Assembly (NCBI GenBank): GCA_031553505.1
Contig: JAVBLP010000006.1
Location: 9,367 to 73,366, forward strand
Length of the DNA stretch: 64,000 nt
Direction: 5' to 3'
Origin: JAVBLP01 sp031553505
Lineage (GTDB): Bacteria > Elusimicrobiota > Endomicrobiia > Endomicrobiales > Endomicrobiaceae
The translations under genes and the position numbers were made by a program. The notes beneath the pieces are model-generated. The model was not told the DNA's origin, ran no database searches, and saw nothing but the letters and a program-made list of their open reading frames with translations. The number at the start of each line of letters is the position of its first letter. Positions within the stretch are counted from its first letter, which is position 1. Below are positions 53,349 through 61,900 of the stretch, in pieces.

Positions 53349-54671
53349 TTAAGAAATATTCTCTTTCGATTTAAAGATTTTCCATGTCTTATAGGGAAGC
53401 AAAATACATGAAGTAAATAAAAATGACAGAATAAGCCCCGCAAGTATTCCGTTGATGCCGTATCGCAGCGAAAGAAAGTATGCCGAACAAGCGCATACCA
53501 ATGCTTGCAAAGGAATATATATCCAAAATATCCTTATCGCGTTAATGCTTAATAAAAACATTCCGAAAGTATCAGTCCATACTCTTAGGATAAAATAAAC
53601 GCAAAAAAGTGCTATCAGGGGCAGCGAAACGCTTATGGAAGTTTCCGGAGCAAGTATTTTGATAATAAAGCCTGAAAATAAGTATATTCCGACAGAACCG
53701 GCAATTATTATGCTAATCCCGAAAATAAGGTATTTTTGCAGCATTTTTTTAATTGCGCCATAGTTTCCGCTGCTAAATAATTCGCTTGATACCGGCCATG
53801 ACGCGGCAAGCAGCGTTCCGTTTATGAACAATAACATCAAAAATAATTTGCTGAATATGTTGTATGTGGTTATTCCCGAAGCGTCTGCGGTTTGAGACAT
53901 TATTATATAATCAAGTTGCAAAGCTGCGGTAGCCATTATAAGATACCCTCCGAATTTGATACCTCTTATAAATAGTTCTTTTAATGCCTGCTTATCAAAA
54001 TCCAATATTCTAAAAAAACAGTTTTTAAAAACCTTAACATATGGAAAAGCAGCCATAAATAATTGCGGCAAGGTAAAGATCAGGAGCGCGGTAAGGATGC
54101 TGGCGTCTTCTTTAAAATATTTATTAGCGGGTACTATTAAAATCATGGATAAAACAAGCCCTAACGCTGGTAAAATATTTGAGATATACCCTTTTTGCAG
54201 TGCGAAATACACGCGGTACGTTATGCTTGTCATCGCGGTTGCAATGAATACCGTTCCGATGATTCCAATAATGTTTATCGTTTGAAGCTCTTTTATACTC
54301 AGGTAATTTGAAAGAATTTTTTCTTGCATGAAAGGGGAAACAATAGAAAGCAACGCGACAAAAATAAAAAACAGCAATATTGAGATTTGCAAAGCCGATT
54401 TAAGATATCTGTCGTAACTTTGATTTTTGCTGCGGCATTCAGATATAAAGTTTTGCAGGGCGGCGCCTATGCCGCAATCTAAAGTCAGAAACCATGTTGA
54501 AAGAGACATGATAATCGCATATACGGCGTATTGTTCTTCCCCGAGGTATAAAAGAAGAGTGCGTATGCTTATTATCTGCACAAAAGCAGTTACTATTTTG
54601 CTGCCCCACGCGCTTGCGGCAACAACCCAATGCCTTGGAAATTGATTAAGGAATATTTTTATTTTTTGCAT
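53349..54671 (-). CDS. Wzx/MATE-like polysaccharide flippase
   Basis: A 440-residue membrane protein with about 14 hydrophobic helices and the polysaccharide-transporter N-terminal pattern (VVAASAWGSKIVTAFVQIISIRTLLLYLGEEQYAVYAI, LDCGIGAALQNFIS). It should move undecaprenyl-linked oligosaccharide across the inner membrane. It is the first gene of the glycan cluster after an intrinsic terminator that ends only about 8 nt before the ATG. No Shine-Dalgarno is visible, and the T-rich tail of that terminator abuts the start codon. Confidence 0.82.
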   Translation of the reverse strand: MQKIKIFLNQFPRHWVVAASAWGSKIVTAFVQIISIRTLLLYLGEEQYAVYAIIMSLSTWFLTLDCGIGAALQNFISECRSKNQSYDRYLKSALQISILLFFIFVALLSIVSPFMQEKILSNYLSIKELQTINIIGIIGTVFIATAMTSITYRVYFALQKGYISNILPALGLVLSMILIVPANKYFKEDASILTALLIFTLPQLFMAAFPYVKVFKNCFFRILDFDKQALKELFIRGIKFGGYLIMATAALQLDYIIMSQTADASGITTYNIFSKLFLMLLFINGTLLAASWPVSSELFSSGNYGAIKKMLQKYLIFGISIIIAGSVGIYLFSGFIIKILAPETSISVSLPLIALFCVYFILRVWTDTFGMFLLSINAIRIFWIYIPLQALVCACSAYFLSLRYGINGILAGLILSFLFTSCILLPYKTWKIFKSKENIS

Positions 54672-54673
54672 TT

Positions 54674-54712
54674 TTTATAAAAATGGCACCTGTTAAAAAC
54701 AGGTGCCATTTT
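54674..54712 (-). terminator. Rho-independent terminator before the flippase gene
   Basis: AAAATGGCACCTGTT and AACAGGTGCCATTTT form a 15- to 16-bp perfect stem (54679-54694 with 54698-54712) with a 3-nt loop. On the minus strand it is followed by T-rich sequence. It should end the fd-vor-GNAT-FkbM transcript, and it abuts the flippase start. Confidence 0.85.
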
Positions 54713-54740
54713 ATCAATTTATTATGGTTTTTTAAATAGT

Positions 54741-55583
54741 TTATGCTTTTACAGCATAAATCATCCCGTATTCGTTATAATTGGACAAGGCTATAGAAAT
54801 ATATCCGTATTTTGCCAAAATATCTAAAAGCGGTTTATCGCCTCTGAAATGCCACTCAAGCAGTACATAATCTATGTTTTCAAAAATCCCCGCTTTATCC
54901 AAAGAGTCAAATATTTCATATTCCGCGCCTTCGCAGTCTATTTTAAGTATGATTTTTTCTGATTTTTTTGAAACAATTTCTCCAATTGCTGTCGCTGCGG
55001 ATTTTATTTGAACTTGCTCAATTTGTTTTCTATTGGAATGTTGTGACAAATAGTAAGCGCTTGTGGTTGATAAAATACTGCTGAATTTAGGGTTATATGC
55101 CGCATCAATTATTGCATTTTTGTCGGATATCCCGCAGTTTGCAGGTATAATTTTGCTTTTTAAGCCTGCGTTAAGGCTAAAATTATATTCCGCCTGTTCA
55201 AATGTCTTTTTAAAAGGTTCAAACGCGTAAATTTTATTTACATTGCCCATAAGGGCAAAATACAGCGACGCTATTCCTACATTCATTCCGATATCTATGA
55301 CCGAACAGCTGCTTTTTATATTGTTTATCGAATAGAGTTTTTTTAAGAAAATCTCCAATACTATATCTATTGTAGAAATGCTGTCAACGTTAATCGAAAT
55401 TCCCGGCTTAAACGTCATAATGAGTTTATTATCTTTTTCGGAAAATACCGCGTTTAAATATATTATGCACCTTCTTATGCAAACCGGATGCCTCAAAAAA
55501 AGCAAAAACCCTTTGAAGTTAAGGCTGTTAAAATACAAAGGTATAATTTTTAAATCGCCAATAACTTTCTTTATGTAATGCAT
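54741..55583 (-). CDS. FkbM-family methyltransferase (copy 2)
   Basis: A 280-residue paralogue of the gene at 50436-51296. The two have the same layout: an N-terminal segment (YFNSLNFKGFLLFLRHPVCIRR), SVIDIGMNVGIASLYFAL, YAFEPFKKT, IILKIDCEGAEYEIFDSL and VLLEWHFRGDKPLLDIL. It is probably a sugar O-methyltransferase. Unlike copy 1 it is separated from the glycan cluster by a terminator. It sits 18 nt after the GNAT gene, so it appears to be the last gene of the vor transcript. Confidence 0.8.
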   Translation of the reverse strand: MHYIKKVIGDLKIIPLYFNSLNFKGFLLFLRHPVCIRRCIIYLNAVFSEKDNKLIMTFKPGISINVDSISTIDIVLEIFLKKLYSINNIKSSCSVIDIGMNVGIASLYFALMGNVNKIYAFEPFKKTFEQAEYNFSLNAGLKSKIIPANCGISDKNAIIDAAYNPKFSSILSTTSAYYLSQHSNRKQIEQVQIKSAATAIGEIVSKKSEKIILKIDCEGAEYEIFDSLDKAGIFENIDYVLLEWHFRGDKPLLDILAKYGYISIALSNYNEYGMIYAVKA

Positions 55584-55601
55584 AAACTTATCCGTTGTTA
55601 A

Positions 55602-56066
55602 TTAATCTTTTTTTAAAGGCAAAAGAAGCGGGACTTCTCCGCAGTCTGGAAACAGATGGCAGTTTATGCATTCGCTCCATATTTTATGCGGAAGAGTCTC
55701 TTTCGGGATGACCGTATATCCTAATTTTATAAAGAAGTCAGGCTTAAAACTCAAAGCGAAAACCTTGCTTACGCCAAGTTCCGCCGCGTTTTTTTGGAGT
55801 TGGTGCACAATTTTCTTTCCCAAACCTTGTTTCTTATATTTTTCAGATACGGCAAGCGCTTTAATTTCAGCCAAATCTTCCCACGCGACATGCAAAGCGC
55901 CGCATGCGACAATTTTGCCTTCTTCATTTTCCACTACAACGTATTCCTGTATGTTTTCATATATGGAATTAAGAGACCTGTGTAGCATCTCTTTGTTATC
56001 TGCGTAAAATTCAACTATTTTGTGTATTTCTTTTACGTCCGTAACCTTGGCAGGCCTTATTTTCAT
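55602..56066 (-). CDS. GNAT N-acetyltransferase, ArgA-like
   Basis: A 154-residue acetyltransferase. The acetyl-CoA site is LAVSEKYKKQGLGKKIVHQL. The C-terminal part (FKPDFFIKLGYTVIPKETLPHKIW, CINCHLFPDC) matches the stand-alone N-acetylglutamate synthase type of GNAT seen in many bacteria that lack the kinase-like ArgA domain. It would begin arginine synthesis by acetylating glutamate. The Cys pairs may bind metal. AAAGGG precedes the ATG. It is 23 nt after the gamma subunit of the VOR complex. Confidence 0.75.
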   Translation of the reverse strand: MKIRPAKVTDVKEIHKIVEFYADNKEMLHRSLNSIYENIQEYVVVENEEGKIVACGALHVAWEDLAEIKALAVSEKYKKQGLGKKIVHQLQKNAAELGVSKVFALSFKPDFFIKLGYTVIPKETLPHKIWSECINCHLFPDCGEVPLLLPLKKD

Positions 56067-56089
56067 TTGATTTACCCTTTTATTTGTTG

Positions 56090-56716
56090 TTACTTAACGA
56101 AATCATATCCTGCCTGAATAGCTTTTTTGTTTATTTCAGCCAGTTCAGGCTTTGAAGAGAAAACTTTACCGCATGCGGATAAAGCGCTTTTTAAGGTGAG
56201 CACTTTTGTGTCTTCAAGGTCACAAAGGTCTCCTTCTTCCGAGGAGTTTTGTCTTCGTTTAGCCGGTTTTTCATCGCAGTTGGCATTCGCGTACAATTCT
56301 AAAGCTTTAATCAGCGCTCCGACTGCCACAAGGTTTGCCGTCCTCACGTTTTTTATCTCTTTATCAGCGATGTCCGTTACCGGAACAAATATTGGTTTTA
56401 TTTTAAACTCTTTATCAGGCGAAATTATTGAAGAATTAGCGATAATTACAGAGCCGTCAATCATTCTGGACATAAATTTATTAAGAGAAGGCTCATTTAA
56501 CGCTATTAAAGCATTAGGGTTGAATGCAAGAGGGGAGCCAATTTCGTCATCCGCAACAACAACTGTTGAGTTTGCTGTTCCGCCGCGCATTTCCGCACCG
56601 TAAGATGGAAACCAGGTTGTATGCAAACCCTGCTCAATTGCCGCCTGCGCAATAAGAGTGCCCGCCAAAAGTACGCCTTGCCCGCCAAAACCGGCAACTA
56701 TTATTTCATTTTGCAT
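56090..56716 (-). CDS. 2-oxoacid:ferredoxin oxidoreductase, gamma subunit
   Basis: A 208-residue subunit with the family opening IVAGFGGQGVLLAGTLIAQAA followed by WFPSYGAEMRGGTANSTVVV. It contacts CoA and the other subunits of the complex that converts branched-chain 2-oxoacids and CoA to acyl-CoA, CO2 and reduced ferredoxin. A Lys/Arg/Glu-rich insertion at about residues 148-163 (CDEKPAKRRQNSSEEGD) is unusual. Its start overlaps the beta-subunit gene by 11 nt. Confidence 0.88.
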   Translation of the reverse strand: MQNEIIVAGFGGQGVLLAGTLIAQAAIEQGLHTTWFPSYGAEMRGGTANSTVVVADDEIGSPLAFNPNALIALNEPSLNKFMSRMIDGSVIIANSSIISPDKEFKIKPIFVPVTDIADKEIKNVRTANLVAVGALIKALELYANANCDEKPAKRRQNSSEEGDLCDLEDTKVLTLKSALSACGKVFSSKPELAEINKKAIQAGYDFVK

Positions 56717-57452
56717 CTGTTTTATCCTTTACTATTCCCAACGGAAAGGTTTTAATGAAAGTTTCTTCCGTCCACTTTATTGAATCAAGCGGCGTCATAC
56801 CCCAATCCACAGGGCAGTTTGAAATCACTTCAACAAGAGAAAACCCTTTTCCGTCTATTTGGCATTGAAATGCCTTTTTTATGGCTTTTTTTGCCTTAAT
56901 TATATTTTGCGGGTTATAAATTGATACCCTTTCCAGATAAGTTGTGCCTTCAAGTGTGGCAAGGAGTTCGCAAAGATGGATGGGGTAACCTTCCCTTTTC
57001 GGGTCTCTGCCGAAAGGGGTAGTTTCGGTAATCTGTCCTATCAAAGTAGTAGGCGCCATCTGGCCGCCTGTCATACCGTAATTAGCGTTATTTACAAAAA
57101 TAATCGTTATATTTTCGCCTCTGTTTGCGGCGTGTATTGTTTCCGCCATGCCGATAGCCGCTATGTCTCCGTCTCCCTGGTAGGTAAATACGAATTTATC
57201 AGGATTTGTCCTTTTTATCCCGGTCGCAACAGCGGGCGGCCTGCCGTGCGGGGCTTCCGTAACGTCAAAATTGAAGTAATCATACGCAAAAACAGCGCAT
57301 CCTACGGGAGCAACCGCCACTGTGTTTTCACGTACGCCTAATTCATCAATGCATTCTGCAACCAAACGGTGGATTATGCCGTGCCCGCATCCCGGACAGT
57401 ATGATAAAACTGCGTCTTTTAAAGCTTCTGGTCTGGATAGTATTTTTTGCAT
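56706..57452 (-). CDS. 2-oxoacid:ferredoxin oxidoreductase, TPP-binding beta subunit
   Basis: A 248-residue subunit. It starts MQKILSRPEALK; the longer in-frame opening at 57539 is rejected because its 29 residues are Arg-rich antisense-like sequence inside the alpha gene. SYCPGCGHGIIHRL is the [4Fe-4S]/substrate motif. The thiamine diphosphate motif runs QGDGDIAAIGMAETIHAANR to NNANYGMTGGQ. The start codon shares a base with the alpha stop (TAATG), showing translational coupling. It probably acts on 2-oxoisovalerate and related acids, judged by the companion alpha subunit. Confidence 0.9.
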   Translation of the reverse strand: MQKILSRPEALKDAVLSYCPGCGHGIIHRLVAECIDELGVRENTVAVAPVGCAVFAYDYFNFDVTEAPHGRPPAVATGIKRTNPDKFVFTYQGDGDIAAIGMAETIHAANRGENITIIFVNNANYGMTGGQMAPTTLIGQITETTPFGRDPKREGYPIHLCELLATLEGTTYLERVSIYNPQNIIKAKKAIKKAFQCQIDGKGFSLVEVISNCPVDWGMTPLDSIKWTEETFIKTFPLGIVKDKTDAK

Positions 57453-58504
57453 TATTTTACCAACTCTTTTATTTTTGAAAGTATTTCCTGTTCTGTTACG
57501 ATTCCGCCGCCTGCTTTGCCTAAAAATTCTACATGACATTTGCCGTTCACGGCAAGTCTTACGTCCTCAATCATCTGTCCGTGGCTTAGCTCAACCGATA
57601 AAAACTTAACGCCTGGCTTTGCCAATGATGCAATCGCCCCGGAGGGGAAGGGCCATAAAGTTATAGGCCTGAAAAGCCCGGCTTTTATGCCTTCTTTCCT
57701 TGCCAGTTTTACTGCCGATTTTGCGATTCTTGATGAAATTCCGTAAGCCGTTATAATCACTCCCGCGTCATCTGTATTATATGCCTCATATTTAACTTCA
57801 TTTTCTGCTATTTTTTTATATTTTTCCTGAAGTTTTATATTATGTTTTTCTAAAACGCCGTCTTTCATAAGCAAAGACTGCACGGAACGCGGCTCTCTTC
57901 CTTTGCAGCCGTTCAAACACCACTCTTTTTCGGAAAATTCTTTCTTTTCAGGCTTATTAAAATCTACCGGTTCCATCATTTGCCCTATTACCCCGTCAGC
58001 AAGAATCATAACCGGAGTCCTGTATTTTTCGGCTGTATCAAAAGCATCATATGCCATTTCGTACATTTCCTGCGCGGAGTTTGGCGCAAGGACGATTAAT
58101 TTGTAGTCTCCGTGTCCGCCGCCTTTAACCGCCTGAAAATAATCAGACTGGGCGCCTGAAATATTGCCAAGCCCCGGTCCGCCTCTTTGCACGTTTACAA
58201 TCAGAGCGGGCAACTGCATACCTGCCATATAAGAAATAGCTTCTTGCTTCAATGAAATCCCTGGAGAAGAGGAAGATGTCATAGCCCTTGCTCCTGTAAC
58301 CGCCGCGCCCAAAACCATATTTGCCGCTGCGATTTCCGATTCTGCCTGAACAAAAACCCTTCCAATCTCAACCATTTTCCGTGAAAGATATGCAGGAACT
58401 TCATTCTGCGGAGTTATAGGATAGCCGAAGTATGATTTTAATCCCGCGGCAATCGCGCCTTCGCATAAAGCAATATTGCCTTTTACCAAAACTTTCTTTG
58501 ACAT
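57452..58504 (-). CDS. vorB: 2-oxoisovalerate:ferredoxin oxidoreductase subunit VorB
   Basis: A 350-residue alpha subunit. VLVKGNIALCEGAIAAGLKSYFGYPITPQNE and MTSSSSPGISLKQEAISYMAGMQLPALIVNVQRGGPGLG are typical of VorB. The C-terminal transketolase-like domain includes VIITAYGISSRIAKSAV, FRPITLWPFPS and VELSHGQMIEDVRLAV. The complex oxidises branched-chain amino-acid-derived 2-oxoacids during fermentation, or runs in reverse to make them. It lies 10 nt after the ferredoxin gene. Confidence 0.9.
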   Translation of the reverse strand: MSKKVLVKGNIALCEGAIAAGLKSYFGYPITPQNEVPAYLSRKMVEIGRVFVQAESEIAAANMVLGAAVTGARAMTSSSSPGISLKQEAISYMAGMQLPALIVNVQRGGPGLGNISGAQSDYFQAVKGGGHGDYKLIVLAPNSAQEMYEMAYDAFDTAEKYRTPVMILADGVIGQMMEPVDFNKPEKKEFSEKEWCLNGCKGREPRSVQSLLMKDGVLEKHNIKLQEKYKKIAENEVKYEAYNTDDAGVIITAYGISSRIAKSAVKLARKEGIKAGLFRPITLWPFPSGAIASLAKPGVKFLSVELSHGQMIEDVRLAVNGKCHVEFLGKAGGGIVTEQEILSKIKELVK

Positions 58505-58514
58505 TGTTTTACCT

Positions 58515-58718
58515 TTATTTATAGACTTCGATACAAACGTCAGGACAGACCAAATAACAAAAACCGCACCCTATGCAGCAGTCTTCTTTTTCAAGCACCG
58601 CCCAGTGATAACCGGTCTTATTAAACTGTTTTGAAAAAGATATGCATTGTTTCGGGCAGGCTTTTATGCAGAGGCTGCACCCTTTACATTTTTCTGAATC
58701 AATTTTAATTGTTGGCAT
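58515..58718 (-). CDS. Two [4Fe-4S] ferredoxin, delta subunit of the VOR complex
   Basis: A 67-residue ferredoxin. Two clusters are visible: CKGCSLCIKACP and CIGCGFCYLVCP, with a companion Cys after each. It passes electrons from the oxidoreductase to soluble ferredoxin. It is the first gene of the operon. No ribosome-binding site precedes the ATG; the -10 box lies 8 nt upstream, so this operon appears to begin with a leaderless cistron. Confidence 0.93.
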   Translation of the reverse strand: MPTIKIDSEKCKGCSLCIKACPKQCISFSKQFNKTGYHWAVLEKEDCCIGCGFCYLVCPDVCIEVYK

Positions 58719-58726
58719 AATTGAGT

Positions 58727-58755
58727 ATTTTACGTTTTTTTATATTCAAAGTCAA
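58727..58755 (-). promoter_or_regulatory. Sigma-70 promoter of the fd-vor operon, leaderless
   Basis: On the minus strand, TTGACT (58750-58755), a 17-nt spacer and TAAAAT (58727-58732). Eight bases separate the -10 from the ATG at 58718, giving an expected leader of 0-2 nt. Confidence 0.65.
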
Positions 58756-58900
58756 TTCACCTTTTTTTTAGTATTTGTAAAATATTTGTGAAAATAAAAA
58801 ATAATTGAATTTTCAAATTTAAATTTATAAAATTATGGCAAGCATTTAGGAAATATACTACTTTACTAATATAAATAATAAATAAGCACTAGGAGAAAAA

Positions 58901-61900
58901 ATGAAAAAATTCATTTTATTGTTCTTCGCGGCGGCGGTTACTTTTATTTTGCCGTTGCAGGCACAAGCCGAGGATGTGGATGTATTCGGCTTTAGCGATT
59001 TGCTAAACGCATACCAGCAGGGCGGCGATAAAACTTTGGAAGTGTATAATACAATCGATTTTACTTCCGACTTAGGCGGCTCCGGCCCAGATTTAAATAT
59101 GATAATAAACGGCAATACTCTGACATTTGACGGAGGCGGTTATAGCGGCTTTAATATTTTTTCAGGTTCTCTTTCCATTAATAGTTTGACATTGCAAAAT
59201 ATGTACAGCATTGACGAATTCAGCGCAATAGGCCTTTACAGCAACTCTTCTCTATCCCTCTTAAATACTAACTTGTACAACAATACCCAAAGTGCGGTAT
59301 ATGCGTCAGAATCGACATTAAATCTTGAAGAAGTTTCATTTATAGGCAATGCGAGTTCTGCATACGGCGGCGCGATATTTATAGAAGGTGATTCTTACGC
59401 GTCATTTACCGGCAATATACGGTTTTCAAGCAATTCTGCGGCTACTTCCGGCGGCGCGATATATATCGGCGGGACTACTTCTCTTAACTTTACCAATACA
59501 AATGTAACTTTTTTTAATAACCAGGCTATGTACCCCGGGACAGGCGGAGCTATTTTTGCCAGTGCCGCAACATCTGTGTTTTTTAATGATTCTACAGTGT
59601 CATTTTCAAGCAATACAGCGTCAAATTACGGAGGCGCATTATATGCTTCCGGCGGCGGATTTCATTTTGATAATTCACAAGTGAATTTTCTTTACAATGA
59701 AGCGGACGAAGGGGGGGCACTTGGCGGTGGAAGTTATATATTTAACAACAGCACGGTTACGTTTGTCGGCAATAAGGCGTTATACGCTGAAGGCGGCGCG
59801 ATATATCTATCAATGATAAATTTTGCGGACACATATGTAACAGCGATAGGCAACAGCGCGAACGGCAGTGGCGGTTTTGCGTATTTAGGCGGATTTGGTT
59901 ACGGCTTAAGCTTTAACAGGGATGTATTGATTTCGAGCAATACGGCTTATGCCGGCGGAGCTATATATGCTGCAGATTCGTCAGGTGTAGATTTTAACGG
60001 CGATTCAAATATTTTTTCATACAATACTTCGAGAAGTTCTGGAGGGGCTATATTTACGGATGGCTCATTATTATCTTTTTCCGGAAGTTCTACGGTTTTT
60101 ACGAATAATTCTGCGTCTTTTGGCGGAGCATTGTACGTAACAGGTTCAACTCTTACTTTTAACGGAAGTTCAATGACGTTTTCATATAACGAAGCGCATC
60201 GTCAAGATATTACCGGTGTCGGAGGAGCAATGTACGTTTCACGCAGTTCGGTTACATTTTCCGGATCATCAGTTGCTTTTACGGAAAATACTACAGATAC
60301 GGACGGCGGCGCAATTGCGGCAGACAATTCGTATGTGTTTTTTGATAATAAAAATATAACTTTTACAGGAAATTCCAAAGGAGGCGCATCCGGCGGGGGC
60401 GGCGCGATTTCTGCAAATAATTCCGTATTGCGCTTTAAAGCGGAAGATATAATTTTTAACAGAAATTCAGGGTCAGGATTCGGTGGAGGGGCTTTTTACC
60501 TGCTGTCATCTACGTTAGATATGGCTGCAGATAGTATAATTTTTGCTGAAAACGGCGGGCAAATTACCGGCGGCGCAATGTCTCTTAGTGATACTCAAGT
60601 AACTTTAAACGCTTCAGACATAATATTCAGTTCCAATACCGCCTCATTTTCGGCAGGCGGTGCCATAGCCGCAAATTCCGGTACAAATGTAATTTTTATT
60701 GCCACAAACACATCGTTTAACTATAACACTTCAAATTATTCAAACAGCGGGGCAATACAATTAGACGCAACTTCAACAGTTGATTTTTCACAGGTTGCAA
60801 ACCTGACTGCTATAGGCAACAAAGCAAACGGCGCGTACAGCGGCGGATTTATGTATCTGCAGAACAAAAATATGCAGTTTAATAATGTGAATATGTCAAG
60901 CAATAGCGCAGGCGCATCCGGCGGGGCTCTGTATATAACAGGTTCAACGCTTGCTTTTAGCGGAAATTCGCACAACTTCTCATACAATACGTCTGCAAGC
61001 TCCGGGAGCGCGCTCTGCATACTCAATTCTTCTGTAACTTTCAATACGCAGAATCTGACGTTTAATTACAACAACGCTACAAACGGCGACGGTGCCTTTT
61101 ACAGAAGCAACTCATCGTTTAAACTGGATAATGTAAATTTAACGGCGATAGGCAATCAGGCTAATAATGCGGGATTTATGTATATTTCTTCCGGCGCTAC
61201 CACCAACACTACTTTTTCTTCAGGCACTGTTACAATAACAAGCAATACCGCAAGAAGCGGAAACGGCGGAGCCATATATAATGCCGGCACATTGACATTG
61301 TCTGCCCAGTCGTTATTCAGCTTTAATACGGCGTCAATCAACGGCGGCGCCATATATAATTCAAATTCGTCAGCTTTTTCTTTAGATACTTCAAACGGCA
61401 ATATAGTATTTACAGGTAATACGGCATCAGGGCTTGGAAATGACATATATAATGAAGGGTTAATGTTTATAGCAGGCAATAATACGCTAACTATGGATGG
61501 CGGCATAGCGGGAACTGGTTCAATATCCAAAACAGACGCAAATATGCTGATAACTGCAGATAACTCCTATTATACAGGCTCGTTTAACCAGAGTGCCGGC
61601 ACAACAACGATTGTAGGCAAGATGTTTGGCGGGGCAAATACAATAAGCAACAGCTTATTACAGGTAACTCAGGAAGGGTTGAATTACAGGGTAAACGTAG
61701 GAAATAACGGCAAATACGAACACTATAACTCTACGGATGTCTTGGTTGCGGTAATAAACGGAAGCAGCCAGGCATTTACAGGCAGCAGTGGCTCTATGAC
61801 ATTCGGGAAAATGGCAGGCTTGCCGGAAAACGCGCGCTATAACCTTGAGAACAAGGTAAGCGGCGGCACAACCGGAAATACGGTAACGTTTAATAATTCC

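Noticed and set aside
57453..57539. Longer start for the VOR beta subunit
   Set aside because: The added 29 residues are Arg/Asn-rich sequence read out of frame from the alpha gene; TAATG coupling marks the real start.
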